The notes: generated by a model not told the origin, from the sequence alone. DNA of 64,000 nt from Aurantimicrobium minutum (GCF_029893825.1 NZ_JARXXV010000001.1:992001-1056000); one strand, 5' to 3'. Positions 1-12,392 are shown, counted from the first letter of the stretch. Numbers and translations are program-made.

Positions 1-2183
1 CCAGCAACTAGCTCTAGATCGCCGTTGTCCCGAATCTTGTTGGTGACCCGGTTTGCCCACTCAGTTTTAGGTTTGGGTGCTGCTTCGAGAGAATTCCAGC
101 CACCTTCGGTTGAACCCCAGCCGCCGAGTTCCGACGAGCCAAAGCCGCCGTCATAGCGAGATCCTCGAGCATTGAGCGCACGGGATTGATATCCATCACG
201 ACCATTAACCGAACCAGGAGACTGACGCCAATCAATGAGTTCAGACGGTATCTCTTGCAAGAAGCGTGACGGCATCGCAACATTCGTTTGACCGAACTGG
301 GCACGGCTCATCGCGAGGGAGAGGAAGAGACGCTTGCGTGCACGGGTAATTCCCACATAGAACAAACGGCGTTCTTCTGCAGGCCCACCAGGTTCCCCTG
401 CTGACATGCGATGAGGTAGGAGCTCCTCTTCAACACCAGTAATAAAGACAGCGTTGTATTCCAAACCTTTTGCCGTGTGCAATGTCATCAGGGAGACTGT
501 TCCACTGGCATCATCAAGTTCATCAGCCGCCGCCACCAACGAGACTTCCGTCAAGAAGTCCAGCAAAGTGCCACCGGGATTGTTCTTGTCGAATTCCTTA
601 GTCACGGCCAAGAGTTCTTCAACGTTCTCTGCGCGAGCTTCGTCTTGTGGGTCACGAGTTGCACGCAACAGGTCCACATAACCGGTTTCTTCCAGAATTC
701 GAGTGAGCACATCGGCTACAGGCCCTGATTCGGACAGTGCTGTTGCTTCATCAATCAGCGCTGAAAGCTTAGCTATTGCGCCCGAGACTTTGGGCCCCAG
801 GCCCAGTGAATCTGCTGAGCGCAGTGCTTCACGCAGCGTGATCTGGTTGGTGTCAGCGTAGTTTTGCAATCCAGTTTCCGTGGCAGGACCAATGCCTCGC
901 TTGGGCACATTCAAAATACGGCGAATGGCTAGTGAGTCTGCCGGGTTCGCCACCGTGACGAGGTAGCCGAGGATGTCCTTGATTTCTGCCCGCTCATAGA
1001 ACTTGGTGCCGCCAAGAATTCGGTAGGGAACAGCAGAGCGAATAAAGATTTCTTCCAACGCACGGGTCTGGGAGTTGGTTCGATAGAACACAGCCATCTC
1101 GTTGTAACCCATACCGGCCGAATGCAGGGTGCTGATTTCATCGACAACGAACTGTGCCTCATCGTGTGCAGAATAACCAGTGAAGCCCACGATGAGCTCA
1201 CCATCACCCACATCACTCCAGAGCTTCTTGTCCTTGCGGTCAAAGTTGTTGGAGATCACCGCATTGGCGGCAGAAAGAATTGTCTGAGTCGAACGGTAGT
1301 TCTGCTCGAGCATGACAACATGTGCGCCTTTAAAGTCACGTTCGAACTCGGCAATGTTGCGCATGTCTGCACCGCGGAATGCATAGATGGACTGATCCGA
1401 GTCACCGACCACGGTCAGTGAAGCACCTGGCATGCCATCTGCTGTTTCACGAGTCAATTCATGAATAAGCGCATACTGGGCGTGGTTGGTGTCCTGATAC
1501 TCATCCACCAGCACGTGACGGAACTGTTTGCGATAGTGATCTGCCACGTGCGGAAAAGCGCGGAACAAATACACCGTCTGCGCAATGAGGTCATCAAAGT
1601 CGAAAGCATTGGCTGCTTGGAGTGCGCGGGTGTAGCCACGGAACACTTCAAGGAACTTCACCTCGGTGGGATCGTTGAGGTTCGCATTGCGCGAATAACT
1701 GTCCACATCTGAAAGTTCGTTTTTGAGTCGGGAAATCTTCCCGGCAACACCGGAGACAGAAAGGCCGTAGGTGTCCGCCTCATATTCCTTGATCAATCTC
1801 TTGATCAGGGTGCGGGAGTCGTGTGAGTCATAAATGGTGAACGCTTTGGTGAAACCAAAGTTCTCTGCCTCGCGGCGCAGAATGCGCACACATGAAGAGT
1901 GGAAGGTGGAGATCCACATACCCTCTGTAGCTACACCCAGCATTTTCTCTGCGCGTTCACGCATTTCTGCTGCTGCCTTATTGGTGAAGGTAATAGCGAG
2001 AATCTGGCTTGGCCATGCTTCACGGTTACGGATCAACGACGCAATGCGCCGAGTGAGCACACTCGTTTTACCTGAACCAGCACCGGCAACAATGAGCAAT
2101 GCGGGTCCCCGATATTCCACAGCCTCGCGCTGTTGGGGGTTCAGTCCATCCAGTAGTGGATCGGCAGAAGAAAGCTCACTCAT
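1..2183 (-). CDS. pcrA: ATP-dependent DNA helicase PcrA/UvrD (3' end outside window)
   Basis: Superfamily 1 3'-5' DNA helicase for nucleotide excision repair and removal of replication blocks. Translating the reverse strand from ATG at 2183 gives an open frame to the left edge, so about 727 residues are present and the C-terminus is missing. Visible motifs in order are Walker A GAGSGKT (34-40), motif II DEYQDT (about 226), motif III GDSDQSIYAFRG (about 259), HTAKGLEY (about 565) and motif VI VGITRARKRLF (about 608). The C-terminal part is rich in Gly, Ser and Arg, as in actinobacterial UvrD1/PcrA. It starts 12 bases after the stop of the glycerophosphodiesterase gene and may be cotranscribed with it. 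PcrA versus UvrD1 naming is a matter of convention. Confidence 0.95.
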   Translation of the reverse strand, partial: MSELSSADPLLDGLNPQQREAVEYRGPALLIVAGAGSGKTSVLTRRIASLIRNREAWPSQILAITFTNKAAAEMRERAEKMLGVATEGMWISTFHSSCVRILRREAENFGFTKAFTIYDSHDSRTLIKRLIKEYEADTYGLSVSGVAGKISRLKNELSDVDSYSRNANLNDPTEVKFLEVFRGYTRALQAANAFDFDDLIAQTVYLFRAFPHVADHYRKQFRHVLVDEYQDTNHAQYALIHELTRETADGMPGASLTVVGDSDQSIYAFRGADMRNIAEFERDFKGAHVVMLEQNYRSTQTILSAANAVISNNFDRKDKKLWSDVGDGELIVGFTGYSAHDEAQFVVDEISTLHSAGMGYNEMAVFYRTNSQTRALEEIFIRSAVPYRILGGTKFYERAEIKDILGYLVTVANPADSLAIRRILNVPKRGIGPATETGLQNYADTNQITLREALRSADSLGLGPKVSGAIAKLSALIDEATALSESGPVADVLTRILEETGYVDLLRATRDPQDEARAENVEELLAVTKEFDKNNPGGTLLDFLTEVSLVAAADELDDASGTVSLMTLHTAKGLEYNAVFITGVEEELLPHRMSAGEPGGPAEERRLFYVGITRARKRLFLSLAMSRAQFGQTNVAMPSRFLQEIPSELIDWRQSPGSVNGRDGYQSRALNARGSRYDGGFGSSELGGWGSTEGGWNSLEAAPKPKTEWANRVTNKIRDNGDLELVA

Positions 2184-2195
2184 AGCCCGTCAAGT

Positions 2196-3194
2196 CTACG
2201 GGCGAGTACGGACAGCCAAGTCTGGATGGTCAGCAAAAGCACCATCCACACCCAGTTCCCACACCTTCTCGTAATAGGCCTGCCACTGTCCGTGGGCAGA
2301 CATGTCAGTAGAACTATGAAAACTGACCGGCAAGAATTCATTTTCAGGGCGCAATGTCCAGACAAAAATCTTCAGACCTAACTCATGAGCCTGGTGAACT
2401 ATCGCTTGGCCATGACTGAGCTCATCTGGTGTGCCATCAAAGAGAAGGTGCGTAGCTAACGCCAAACCGTCGAGCCTGCCCGAGAAGGCCTCTAGTCCAG
2501 GCCCAGAAAGTTCGTCCTCATTACTTATCGGAGGCACCCCCTCAGAGGTTGACCACACTAATTCATCAAAGGCAGTGTGATTGACATCCATGATGTAGAA
2601 GTGCTGGGCACCAATCTGGAGTTCTTTGAGCCGAACAATGATGCTCTTCTCAAAGCTCTCCATGATCAACCGTGGGTCATCCGTACGCCAGCCTGCAAGA
2701 AAGAGGTCTTGGGTGAGCAGTGCTTCAAAGCTGAACCCTAGACCGGCGAAATAGGTGGGATGTTTGATCTCCACCACGAGTGAGAAGTTATCGCCTGCTT
2801 GATCTGCGATTTCGAGCAGGTCAATAAACCGAAGCATTCTTTCGGTGTCGTTGTGTGCGACATTGTCAGGTCGCAGTTCGGGCAAGCGTTCACGGCATAC
2901 CAATGTGGACAGCTCAGCCCAGGTGAAATCTTCAGTAAACCAGCCGGTCAGTTCCTGACCGTCCACAATTTTGGTCGTCATGCGGTCGGCAAACTGGGGA
3001 AGCTGTGCCACATTCGTTGTTTCAGAGATCTCATTCTCGTGACGAATGATGAGTACTCCATCTTTGGAAATCACCAAATCTGGCTCAATGGCGTTCGCAC
3101 CTTGCTCGATAGCTGCAAGATATGCCGAGCGTGTGTGTTCCGGAAAATACCCACTCGCACCACGGTGAGCAATAACCAGAGGCAGCGATGACAT
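2196..3194 (-). CDS. Glycerophosphodiester phosphodiesterase
   Basis: Hydrolyses glycerophosphodiesters to glycerol-3-phosphate and an alcohol. The 332-residue protein carries the GDPD family signature: HR at 10-11 within HRGASGYFPEHT, the metal ligands in EPD (37-39) and a catalytic His at 52 in RHENE. There is no clear signal peptide, so it is probably cytosolic, unlike periplasmic GlpQ. The length is typical of actinobacterial UgpQ/GlpQ2-like enzymes. It is followed after 12 bases by pcrA on the same strand. The divergent neighbour is the Bax inhibitor-1 gene, leaving a 119-base intergenic space for promoters. Confidence 0.9.
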   Translation of the reverse strand: MSSLPLVIAHRGASGYFPEHTRSAYLAAIEQGANAIEPDLVISKDGVLIIRHENEISETTNVAQLPQFADRMTTKIVDGQELTGWFTEDFTWAELSTLVCRERLPELRPDNVAHNDTERMLRFIDLLEIADQAGDNFSLVVEIKHPTYFAGLGFSFEALLTQDLFLAGWRTDDPRLIMESFEKSIIVRLKELQIGAQHFYIMDVNHTAFDELVWSTSEGVPPISNEDELSGPGLEAFSGRLDGLALATHLLFDGTPDELSHGQAIVHQAHELGLKIFVWTLRPENEFLPVSFHSSTDMSAHGQWQAYYEKVWELGVDGAFADHPDLAVRTRP

Positions 3195-3313
3195 GGCAAC
3201 AGCCTAGCCAGCCACGAGCAAAACAAAACACAGCAAATTCAAAGGATTTCCTCGATATCGTGGAGGTAACGCTCAGAAAGCGTTCAACTTCCTGAAAGGA
3301 ACCAACAACCATC

Positions 3314-4108
3314 ATGGCTGTTAACAACCCCGCCTTCACCGGTAACAAGGCCTTCTCGCCGAATGCCACTGCAGAAGAACTGCAGGCACTCTATGACGCA
3401 CCCTCGGCCAACCGTGCACCCGAACGTGCAATGACCTACGAAGACACCGTTGCTAAGTCATTTATCTCATTCGTTGTGCTTCTGGTCGGTGCCGCTGCTG
3501 GCTGGATCCTCACCAGCATGAACCCTGCAGCCGGATCAGGTTTGATGATCTTCGCCGGAATCGGTGCGTTTGTCCTGGCAATGGTTAACATCTTCAAGAA
3601 AGAGCCCTCCCCCGCGCTCATCCTCGCTTATGCCGCACTCGAGGGAGCATTGCTTGGTGGAATCTCCCTGGTCTTTGACGCTCAGTGGAGCGGCATCGTT
3701 GCGCAGGCCGTCATTGCCACCGTCGTTGTTGTCGGTGTAACCCTGGCACTCTTTGCTACCGGCAAGATCCGCGCATCAGCTCGTGCAACAAAGATCTTCT
3801 TCATCGCCATCATCTCCTACCTGATCTTCTCCGTAGTGAGCTTGCTGATGCAGGCCTTCGGTGCAGCGAACGGAACCTTTGGTCTCAACAGTGTTGAAAT
3901 CTTCGGTGTGCCCCTGGGGCTCATCATTGGCCCACTGGTGATCCTGCTCGCTGCATACTCACTCGTTCTTGACTTCGATATGGTCCAGCGCGGTGTTGCC
4001 AACAAGGCACCGGCGAAGTTTGCATGGACCGGAGCGTTCAGCATCATGGTCACCGTGGTCTGGCTCTACATGCAGATCCTGCAGTTCCTGGCTATCGCCC
4101 GCGACTAA
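3314..4108 (+). CDS. Bax inhibitor-1/YccA family membrane protein
   Basis: A 264-residue integral membrane protein with a soluble N-terminus of about 50 residues followed by seven hydrophobic segments, the usual layout of bacterial Bax1-I/YccA/YetJ homologues (UPF0005). YetJ-type relatives are pH-sensitive calcium leak channels, but this role cannot be read from the sequence here. The N-terminal FSPNATAEELQALYDAPSA stretch followed by MTYEDTVAKS resembles actinobacterial members. The start is supported by AGGAA about nine bases upstream. A strong hairpin at 4123-4152 follows the stop, so it is probably monocistronic. Confidence 0.88.
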   Translation: MAVNNPAFTGNKAFSPNATAEELQALYDAPSANRAPERAMTYEDTVAKSFISFVVLLVGAAAGWILTSMNPAAGSGLMIFAGIGAFVLAMVNIFKKEPSPALILAYAALEGALLGGISLVFDAQWSGIVAQAVIATVVVVGVTLALFATGKIRASARATKIFFIAIISYLIFSVVSLLMQAFGAANGTFGLNSVEIFGVPLGLIIGPLVILLAAYSLVLDFDMVQRGVANKAPAKFAWTGAFSIMVTVVWLYMQILQFLAIARD

Positions 4109-4122
4109 CACGTCAACTCAAC

Positions 4123-4152
4123 GCTGTGGCCTTCCTTCGGGGAGGCCACAGT
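4123..4152 (+). terminator. Rho-independent terminator-like hairpin after Bax1 gene
   Basis: The stem CTGTGGCC (4124-4131) pairs with GGCCACAG (4144-4151) around a tetraloop region with extra CC/GG pairing. It lies 15 bases after the stop of the Bax inhibitor gene. The T tract is poor, so termination is likely but not certain. Confidence 0.6.
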
Positions 4153-4214
4153 GCGTTAACCTCACAGCTTTTGTGCGCATCGAAAGAAATACAGAAAGAC
4201 ACTAGGTTGAATGC

Positions 4215-4613
4215 ATGGTCAATTCACTGTTCATCAACCTGCCGATCGAAAATCTGAAGAAGTCGGTCGACTTCTTCAGCCAGTTAGGTTTTAGCTTCAA
4301 CGCACAATTCACCGATGAACAGTCCACGTGCATGATTGTCAGCGACAACATCTTTGTGATGCTGCTGGAGAAAGCAAAGTTTCAGAGCTTTATTGAAAAG
4401 CCGATCGCTTCCAGAGACACCACCGAAGCAATCCTGGCCCTGTCATGCGATTCAGCCGAAGAAGTTCGAACACTCACCGAAAAAGCTCTCGAACTAGGGG
4501 CTCGCAAACTCAATGAACCCGAAGACATGGGCTTCATGTTTAGTTGGGGATTTGAAGACCTCGATGGCCATCTCTGGGATGTGTTCTGGATGAACCCAGA
4601 CCATGTCATGTAA
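4215..4613 (+). CDS. VOC (glyoxalase/bleomycin-resistance) family protein
   Basis: A 132-residue single-domain VOC-superfamily protein. The N-terminus (NLPIENLKKSVDFFSQLGF) and the C-terminal FEDLDGHLWDVFWMN, with the conserved GHLWDVFW glutamate-equivalent region, fit the lactoylglutathione-lyase-like clade of small proteins annotated as glyoxalase or extradiol dioxygenase-like. Metal ligands cannot be fixed confidently and the substrate is unknown. It is separated from the Bax1 gene by a terminator and is followed after 33 bases by an unknown gene on the same strand. Confidence 0.8.
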   Translation: MVNSLFINLPIENLKKSVDFFSQLGFSFNAQFTDEQSTCMIVSDNIFVMLLEKAKFQSFIEKPIASRDTTEAILALSCDSAEEVRTLTEKALELGARKLNEPEDMGFMFSWGFEDLDGHLWDVFWMNPDHVM

Positions 4614-4646
4614 ATTCTCAAACGCACAAAAACTTTAAGGACAACC

Positions 4647-5117
4647 ATGGGAACTCCCATTGACTTCGTCAACGTCAGCACTGCTGGTGTTGAATCTTCA
4701 CCTCATGCAGATGCCCTCGCCGGGCTTCGAGCAAATGAGGCCCGCTACTTCAAAAACAAGTACGACCTTGTTTTCGAAACAACACCTGCCAGTGATGCTC
4801 CTGAGCTCGTGGAATATGTGGCAAAGGTTCTTCTCGAGCGAGACATTGTTGTTTCTTCGAAACCTCTCGAGGTCACTGAAATGATGATCGACACTGCAGA
4901 CGGCCTGGTGCGTTGGACCTATGTGTTCTATGAAAGTGGCCTAGCCATTAACGTGCTCTACACCGTGAACGACAACAAGAAGCGAGCTGTCGGGTTCAAG
5001 CTCTCTGACGGTATGGAAGTCCCTGAGGAGTTAAGTAAGTTCAAGTTCGCGCGAATGAAGTCGAAGCTTGCTGGCACCATCCGCGGCAGCTACTTCGTGG
5101 TCAAAGGCGAGTACTAA
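4647..5117 (+). CDS. Conserved-looking hypothetical protein, 156 aa
   Basis: I do not recognise this family. The protein is 156 residues, soluble, with no signal peptide or membrane segment. It starts at ATG behind AAGGACAACC, a good ribosome-binding site. The composition is ordinary for the genome, and the reading frame is clean and flanked by genes with short gaps, so it is very probably real. The C-terminal half (basic, KFARMKSKLAGTIRG) suggests an alpha/beta fold. It ends three bases before the convergent cupin gene, and no terminator is visible between them. Function unknown. Confidence 0.65.
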   Translation: MGTPIDFVNVSTAGVESSPHADALAGLRANEARYFKNKYDLVFETTPASDAPELVEYVAKVLLERDIVVSSKPLEVTEMMIDTADGLVRWTYVFYESGLAINVLYTVNDNKKRAVGFKLSDGMEVPEELSKFKFARMKSKLAGTIRGSYFVVKGEY

Positions 5118-5120
5118 CTT

Positions 5121-5552
5121 CTACTTCCAAGGTGCGGCGCGCTCTTCATCCCTAGTTGCATCGTGCGGGTAACCGGTGAGCTCCCCCGCACCTGCCCGAA
5201 TGCACAGCCAGCGAAGCTCGCCATCGCTGTCGGGCATAGCGCGCCATGTGCGCCACACTCCTTGACCCACGCGCACGACTGAGCCTGGACCGACATCAAC
5301 GATGTCGTCATCGAGCCCCATCTGTCCTGTGCCCTCGAGAAAGACATAGAGCTCTTCGATCTCTGAGTGGGTGTGCCAATAACCTGCCTGTTCGCCGGGC
5401 TCATACGCATTTGCCGTCATGCCAATGAATTGGTTGGTCATCTCATGATCAACCACACGACGTCCTTGTCGGGAGGTCTGGGGCACAAAGCCGCCATAGA
5501 ACTCTCGCCAGGTGTCTGGGGCGCCGATGTTGTTGACTTCGTATCCACTCAT
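5121..5552 (-). CDS. Cupin-domain protein
   Basis: A 143-residue protein with one cupin barrel. Motif 1 is seen as GYWHTHSEIEELYVFLEGTG, with the two His and the Glu expected for metal binding. Motif 2 is seen around VGPGSVVRVGQGVWRTWRA, which lacks the usual second histidine. Such proteins are metal-dependent sugar or small-molecule isomerases, dioxygenases or binding proteins, and nothing here narrows the substrate. The gene converges with the unknown gene to its left. It lies upstream of the katG promoter-distal terminator, so it is transcribed independently. Confidence 0.75.
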   Translation of the reverse strand: MSGYEVNNIGAPDTWREFYGGFVPQTSRQGRRVVDHEMTNQFIGMTANAYEPGEQAGYWHTHSEIEELYVFLEGTGQMGLDDDIVDVGPGSVVRVGQGVWRTWRAMPDSDGELRWLCIRAGAGELTGYPHDATRDEERAAPWK

Positions 5553-5588
5553 GTGTTCACGTTAGCAATCTCACCTTGGAATAAACAG

Positions 5589-5622
5589 AAGTGGGGCACT
5601 GGATTTCTCCAGTGCCCCACTT
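5589..5622 (-). terminator. Terminator of katG
   Basis: A perfect 15-bp inverted repeat (AAGTGGGGCACTGGA, loop TTTC, complement) lies 14 bases beyond the katG stop. On the minus strand it is followed by a T-rich stretch. Because it is symmetrical, it may also block read-through from the opposite direction. Confidence 0.85.
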
Positions 5623-5635
5623 CGTAGTTTGTTGA

Positions 5636-7813
<2,178 letters not shown>

Positions 7814-7993
7814 TCAGCAAACTTCAGGCATGAGACGACGCCTTGAAGTCCTTATTACATCGTAACGAGATGGCACTGACTACGGCATAGGCCTTGGTGA
7901 TTCCATACATGTGCAACCCCTATTTCAGCTGAATATTTACACAACTTGTACAGCGAGAATTCCAACGCCTGAAACTGGGACGCAGGAGACCTC

Positions 7994-8437
7994 CTATGCC
8001 GCCTTGAGCATGAGTAAGAACTGACCTCCGCCAGGAACGACCTCGACGTCGAAGTTCGACTCTGGCGAATAGCGACTGAGACGATCTAATAACCACGAGG
8101 CAGCCTCTAACCCATCCTCACGGCTTGGGCACCGGGCAATAGCTTCACGGCCACCCTTCTTATTGAGCCGGTCAACAGTGGCCACGATGGGTGAGGGATC
8201 AACAACGAGTAAATGTTCAGGCCACGGCACCACTGGAGCAATTTTGCCCTTCATCGTGTTGCACGAACGGTGTGCCAATCGCTCAACGGTGTCGCTCTTT
8301 TTCTTTGAACGAGCTACCTCAAAACTGTCAACGCTTGGCCCACGATCCGAATTCACCGACGCATCAGGATCTACTGGGGTGTCGCACAACCAACAGATCC
8401 AGTTATCGCGTTCCCCAACCTCATTCAAATCACTCAT
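7994..8437 (-). CDS. Small zinc-finger/HNH-like protein
   Basis: A 147-residue protein. The N-terminal part has CWLC near residue 15, then VDSFEVARSKKKS, then LAHRSCN near residue 57, a spacing reminiscent of the beta-beta-alpha HNH fold with two CxxC-type zinc pairs. The usual catalytic His of the DH pair is replaced (VDS), so nuclease activity is doubtful. The C-terminal 80 residues are not recognised. It is transcribed alone from the region it shares with the divergent oxidoreductase gene. Assignment as HNH-like rests on pattern only. Confidence 0.55.
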   Translation of the reverse strand: MSDLNEVGERDNWICWLCDTPVDPDASVNSDRGPSVDSFEVARSKKKSDTVERLAHRSCNTMKGKIAPVVPWPEHLLVVDPSPIVATVDRLNKKGGREAIARCPSREDGLEAASWLLDRLSRYSPESNFDVEVVPGGGQFLLMLKAA

Positions 8438-8532
8438 TGTTTTAGGCTACGCGAATTCAGTAATACAAGGTGACTTTAGACAAGCGAGCTATAAACTCAA
8501 GAAATCCCTCCGTTACAACAGTTACAAGAGCC

Positions 8533-8943
8533 ATGAGCGAATACCCCATTGATCACCTCAACGATGAAGAATCGTGGGAGATTATCCAGTCCAACCAAAT
8601 AGGCCGCATTGCAAGCGCTCGCGAAGGCGCTCCCGACATCTATCCGGTGACCTATGTTGTGCACAACTGGAAGATCTACTTCAGGACTGGGGCAGAATCC
8701 CGACTCAGAAAAGAGACCGACGGTCGGCTTGTGGCATTTGAAGCAGGTTGGCAATTGATGCGTCACTTCTCCAGCACCGTTGCTTTGGGCGTGCTGAGAA
8801 CTCTGACAAATGAGGAAGCAGCCAATACCTTGGACCAACTGCCCATTGTGAACTTTGCACCAGATCGTGACTACGTCTGGATGGAACTTACCCCCAGTGA
8901 AGTCCGTGGTCGCAGACTCAATGTCCTCGACACAACCCGGTAG
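8533..8943 (+). CDS. Pyridoxamine 5'-phosphate oxidase-like flavin/F420-binding protein
   Basis: A split-barrel flavoprotein-fold protein. From the ATG at 8533 it has 136 residues. It shows the pattern of small actinobacterial PNPOx-like proteins: IGRIASAREGAPDIYPVTYVV, then YFRTGAESRLRKE, then VAFEAG. A longer frame opens at 8470, but its first 21 residues do not look like this family, and a TATAAA box at 8490-8495 lies inside it, so the internal ATG is preferred. Such proteins reduce or bind small molecules using FMN or F420; the substrate is unknown. The lipoprotein gene follows after 29 bases. Confidence 0.75.
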   Translation: MSEYPIDHLNDEESWEIIQSNQIGRIASAREGAPDIYPVTYVVHNWKIYFRTGAESRLRKETDGRLVAFEAGWQLMRHFSSTVALGVLRTLTNEEAANTLDQLPIVNFAPDRDYVWMELTPSEVRGRRLNVLDTTR

Positions 8944-8972
8944 CGCATTTTCCACACCGCGAGGAGAAGCAC

Positions 8973-10019
8973 ATGAAACCCCTGTTGAGTTTTTCACTTA
9001 TTGCGCTTCTGCTCACCGCTTTGACCGCCTGCACCCAGCACGGTGAAGCAAAACCAGCGGCATCCAGTGTTGATGAGGCTTTAAGTAACTATGCCGAGGT
9101 TGCCCCCACTGCCTATGCCTCCATGGATGCTGCGGAAGAACCGGTACTTCAGGGCATTGAAATCGACTTCGACTTCCAAGATGGTGTTTCTGAAGAAATG
9201 CGCGGATACATCACAGAGAACGTGGGGTATTCGGTAGCTCACCTCGGTGCTCTATTGGGTACTCCAGAGATTGTCCACGTGGTGGGTATGTCAACGCGAG
9301 ACTGGGGTAAAGAACACATCACAGGCATCTACCCCAACGACGGTGTTCTGTCAGATGACATGAACAATATGCTCGCTGACGGTAGCCAATGGGGTAAAGC
9401 TACTGCCCCATGCCGTGGCATGGGCGGCTTTGCTATTGGCTACACCGAGAACCCCATCATCGTTCTGGATGCGGGCACTGGATGCACCTGGGTAGACCCT
9501 CAAGAAGAAGCTGCCGGTATTGATGTTGCTTCTGATGTCGTCTCGCACGAATTTTTCCACCTCGGCCAAACCGCGCTGTCGGGAACAGACAACATCAGTT
9601 GTGTTGCACCCACTTGGTTCTCGGAGGGACAAGCCGTTGTCGTGGGAATCCACTCCTCACGAATGGATTCGCAATCCAGATCAGCTCAAACACGCAATGC
9701 AACCCTGAACTGGCTTGAGAAGGCATCTTCCTCGAGTATGAAACAGCTCGAGAAGCCAGATTACGACAAGATGCAGGAATACCGACAAGGTGCACTTGCT
9801 GTTGAATATCTAGTTGCTCGAAGTGGGTGGAAAAAGAGCTTGGAATTGATTTCGGAAGCAGGACGCCTAGCCGGTGGACAGTGCCTCTCTGATCAAGACC
9901 TTATTGATGGATTTAACACTGCTTTTTTGACCGTCTATGGTCAAAGTCTTGACCAATTCTATGCAGAAGTGACCCCCTACTTAGAGTGGTCTTTTGAGAA
10001 CAAGCAACCTGCTCTTTAA
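8973..10019 (+). CDS. Secreted lipoprotein with HEFFH zinc-metalloprotease motif
   Basis: A 348-residue predicted lipoprotein. The hydrophobic signal ends in a lipobox LTAC, with Cys at about residue 20, so it should be anchored to the outside of the membrane. The middle of the protein has SDVVSHEFFHLGQ, a canonical HExxH zinc site, followed about 30 residues later by WFSEGQA, the glutamate third ligand pattern of gluzincin (peptidase MA-like) enzymes. I infer an extracytoplasmic metalloprotease or a relative; the target is unknown. The start is supported by GAGGAGAAGC just upstream. The gene has the direction of the preceding oxidoreductase gene. Confidence 0.75.
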   Translation: MKPLLSFSLIALLLTALTACTQHGEAKPAASSVDEALSNYAEVAPTAYASMDAAEEPVLQGIEIDFDFQDGVSEEMRGYITENVGYSVAHLGALLGTPEIVHVVGMSTRDWGKEHITGIYPNDGVLSDDMNNMLADGSQWGKATAPCRGMGGFAIGYTENPIIVLDAGTGCTWVDPQEEAAGIDVASDVVSHEFFHLGQTALSGTDNISCVAPTWFSEGQAVVVGIHSSRMDSQSRSAQTRNATLNWLEKASSSSMKQLEKPDYDKMQEYRQGALAVEYLVARSGWKKSLELISEAGRLAGGQCLSDQDLIDGFNTAFLTVYGQSLDQFYAEVTPYLEWSFENKQPAL

Positions 10020-10038
10020 CTTCTGTGTTCTCGCGACT

Positions 10039-10395
10039 TTAGAGAACCATAAATATTGCAAGCAAGAGCAGCAAAACAGCTAGAACAACGCTGGGGATAG
10101 CACCCTTGTTGTCATTGTGGCGGAAGTGCCAGATCGCTGCTGCAACCATGAGCACTGCCAGGCAGATTGCTGCAGCAAACTGGAGAATTCCCAGGCCAAC
10201 GATGCCCGGAAGAATCAGACCGATACCACCCAAGAGTTCAGCCCAACCAATGAGCTTGACGGTGCGAGGGGTGTAGTCCTTGACCCAGGCCATCTTGGGT
10301 TCTAGCTTCTCTACAGGCTGAAATGCCTTGGTTGACCCAGCAAAAACAAAAACAACTGCCAACAGCAGATCAAGAATAGACAGAACAACGGCCAT
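10039..10395 (-). CDS. DoxX-family membrane protein
   Basis: A 118-residue membrane protein with four hydrophobic segments and the DoxX-like pattern FAGSTKAFQP near the first loop and WAELLGGIGLILP in the second segment. DoxX-like proteins are small inner-membrane proteins linked to quinone/thiol redox chemistry in some bacteria; no specific role is evident here. The start ATG is preceded by GGAGGTAAACC. It converges with the lipoprotein gene and is isolated from the kinase-like gene upstream by 82 bases. Confidence 0.8.
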   Translation of the reverse strand: MAVVLSILDLLLAVVFVFAGSTKAFQPVEKLEPKMAWVKDYTPRTVKLIGWAELLGGIGLILPGIVGLGILQFAAAICLAVLMVAAAIWHFRHNDNKGAIPSVVLAVLLLLLAIFMVL

Positions 10396-10477
10396 GGTTT
10401 ACCTCCAGTAACACAGGGGGAAACATCGTATTCCCCCTCTACGAGCCTAACCGGGAAAGCAGGTGCGCTATTCCCGT

Positions 10478-11014
10478 TTAGAGCCGATTGAGGATGAATT
10501 CAACGCGCTCTTCCGGTGAGAGAACGGGAACCTCAACAACGTCGTTATCGAGTTCTAGATAGACAGCCTCAATTGAATCATGGATGGCATGTTGAGTTTG
10601 TTCGTCCTCAAGACGATTCCAGTCCAGCTTCACAGGCAACGGATCCAAGATAAAAACCCGGCGATAGGAGGTGGCCTTGGCGGCAGCAGTGAGTTCGGGA
10701 TTAGGAGTCAACTTCAAAAAGCGTTCATAGCCCAATCCGTCAGGAATCCCACGATCAAGGAAAACCGTCTGCGCTGGATCTAGCGAATCTTCATGTTCTT
10801 GCTGCCTGCGAAGAATCTCTTTCTGAAACCATTCCCCGTCAGCACGAACTTCCTGCAGAGTGCGGCCCTTGACTATCTCTTCGGCAATGATTTCAGAGGC
10901 ATGCTCATGCGCTATCTCAAAACCTTTGCCACGAAGTAGTTCAACCGTGGTGGTTTTTCCTGAGCTCGGTCCCCCAGTGATGACATACCACGGAGGTGAA
11001 TCTGCGGAACTCAT
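10478..11014 (-). CDS. P-loop ATPase/kinase-like protein (AAA_28/NadR-type)
   Basis: A 178-residue P-loop protein. Walker A is GGPSSGKTT at about 14-22. It contains VFLDRGIPDGLGY, resembling the DRG..D pattern of the AAA_28/NadR-kinase/Ttd14-like group, and a later LDPLPVKLDWNR segment. These enzymes phosphorylate small metabolites or bind phosphoinositides, and the substrate cannot be assigned. It lies 22 bases downstream of argG on the same strand, across an 11-bp perfect inverted repeat that overlaps the argG stop. Coexpression with argG is therefore possible but probably reduced. Confidence 0.7.
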   Translation of the reverse strand: MSSADSPPWYVITGGPSSGKTTTVELLRGKGFEIAHEHASEIIAEEIVKGRTLQEVRADGEWFQKEILRRQQEHEDSLDPAQTVFLDRGIPDGLGYERFLKLTPNPELTAAAKATSYRRVFILDPLPVKLDWNRLEDEQTQHAIHDSIEAVYLELDNDVVEVPVLSPEERVEFILNRL

Positions 11015-11021
11015 CGGGTGT

Positions 11022-12392
<1,371 letters not shown>

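Noticed and set aside
8470-8532. Upstream start of the PNPOx-like gene
   Set aside because: The extra 21 residues do not match the family, contain a likely TATAAA promoter box and lack a ribosome-binding site; ATG 8533 is preferred.
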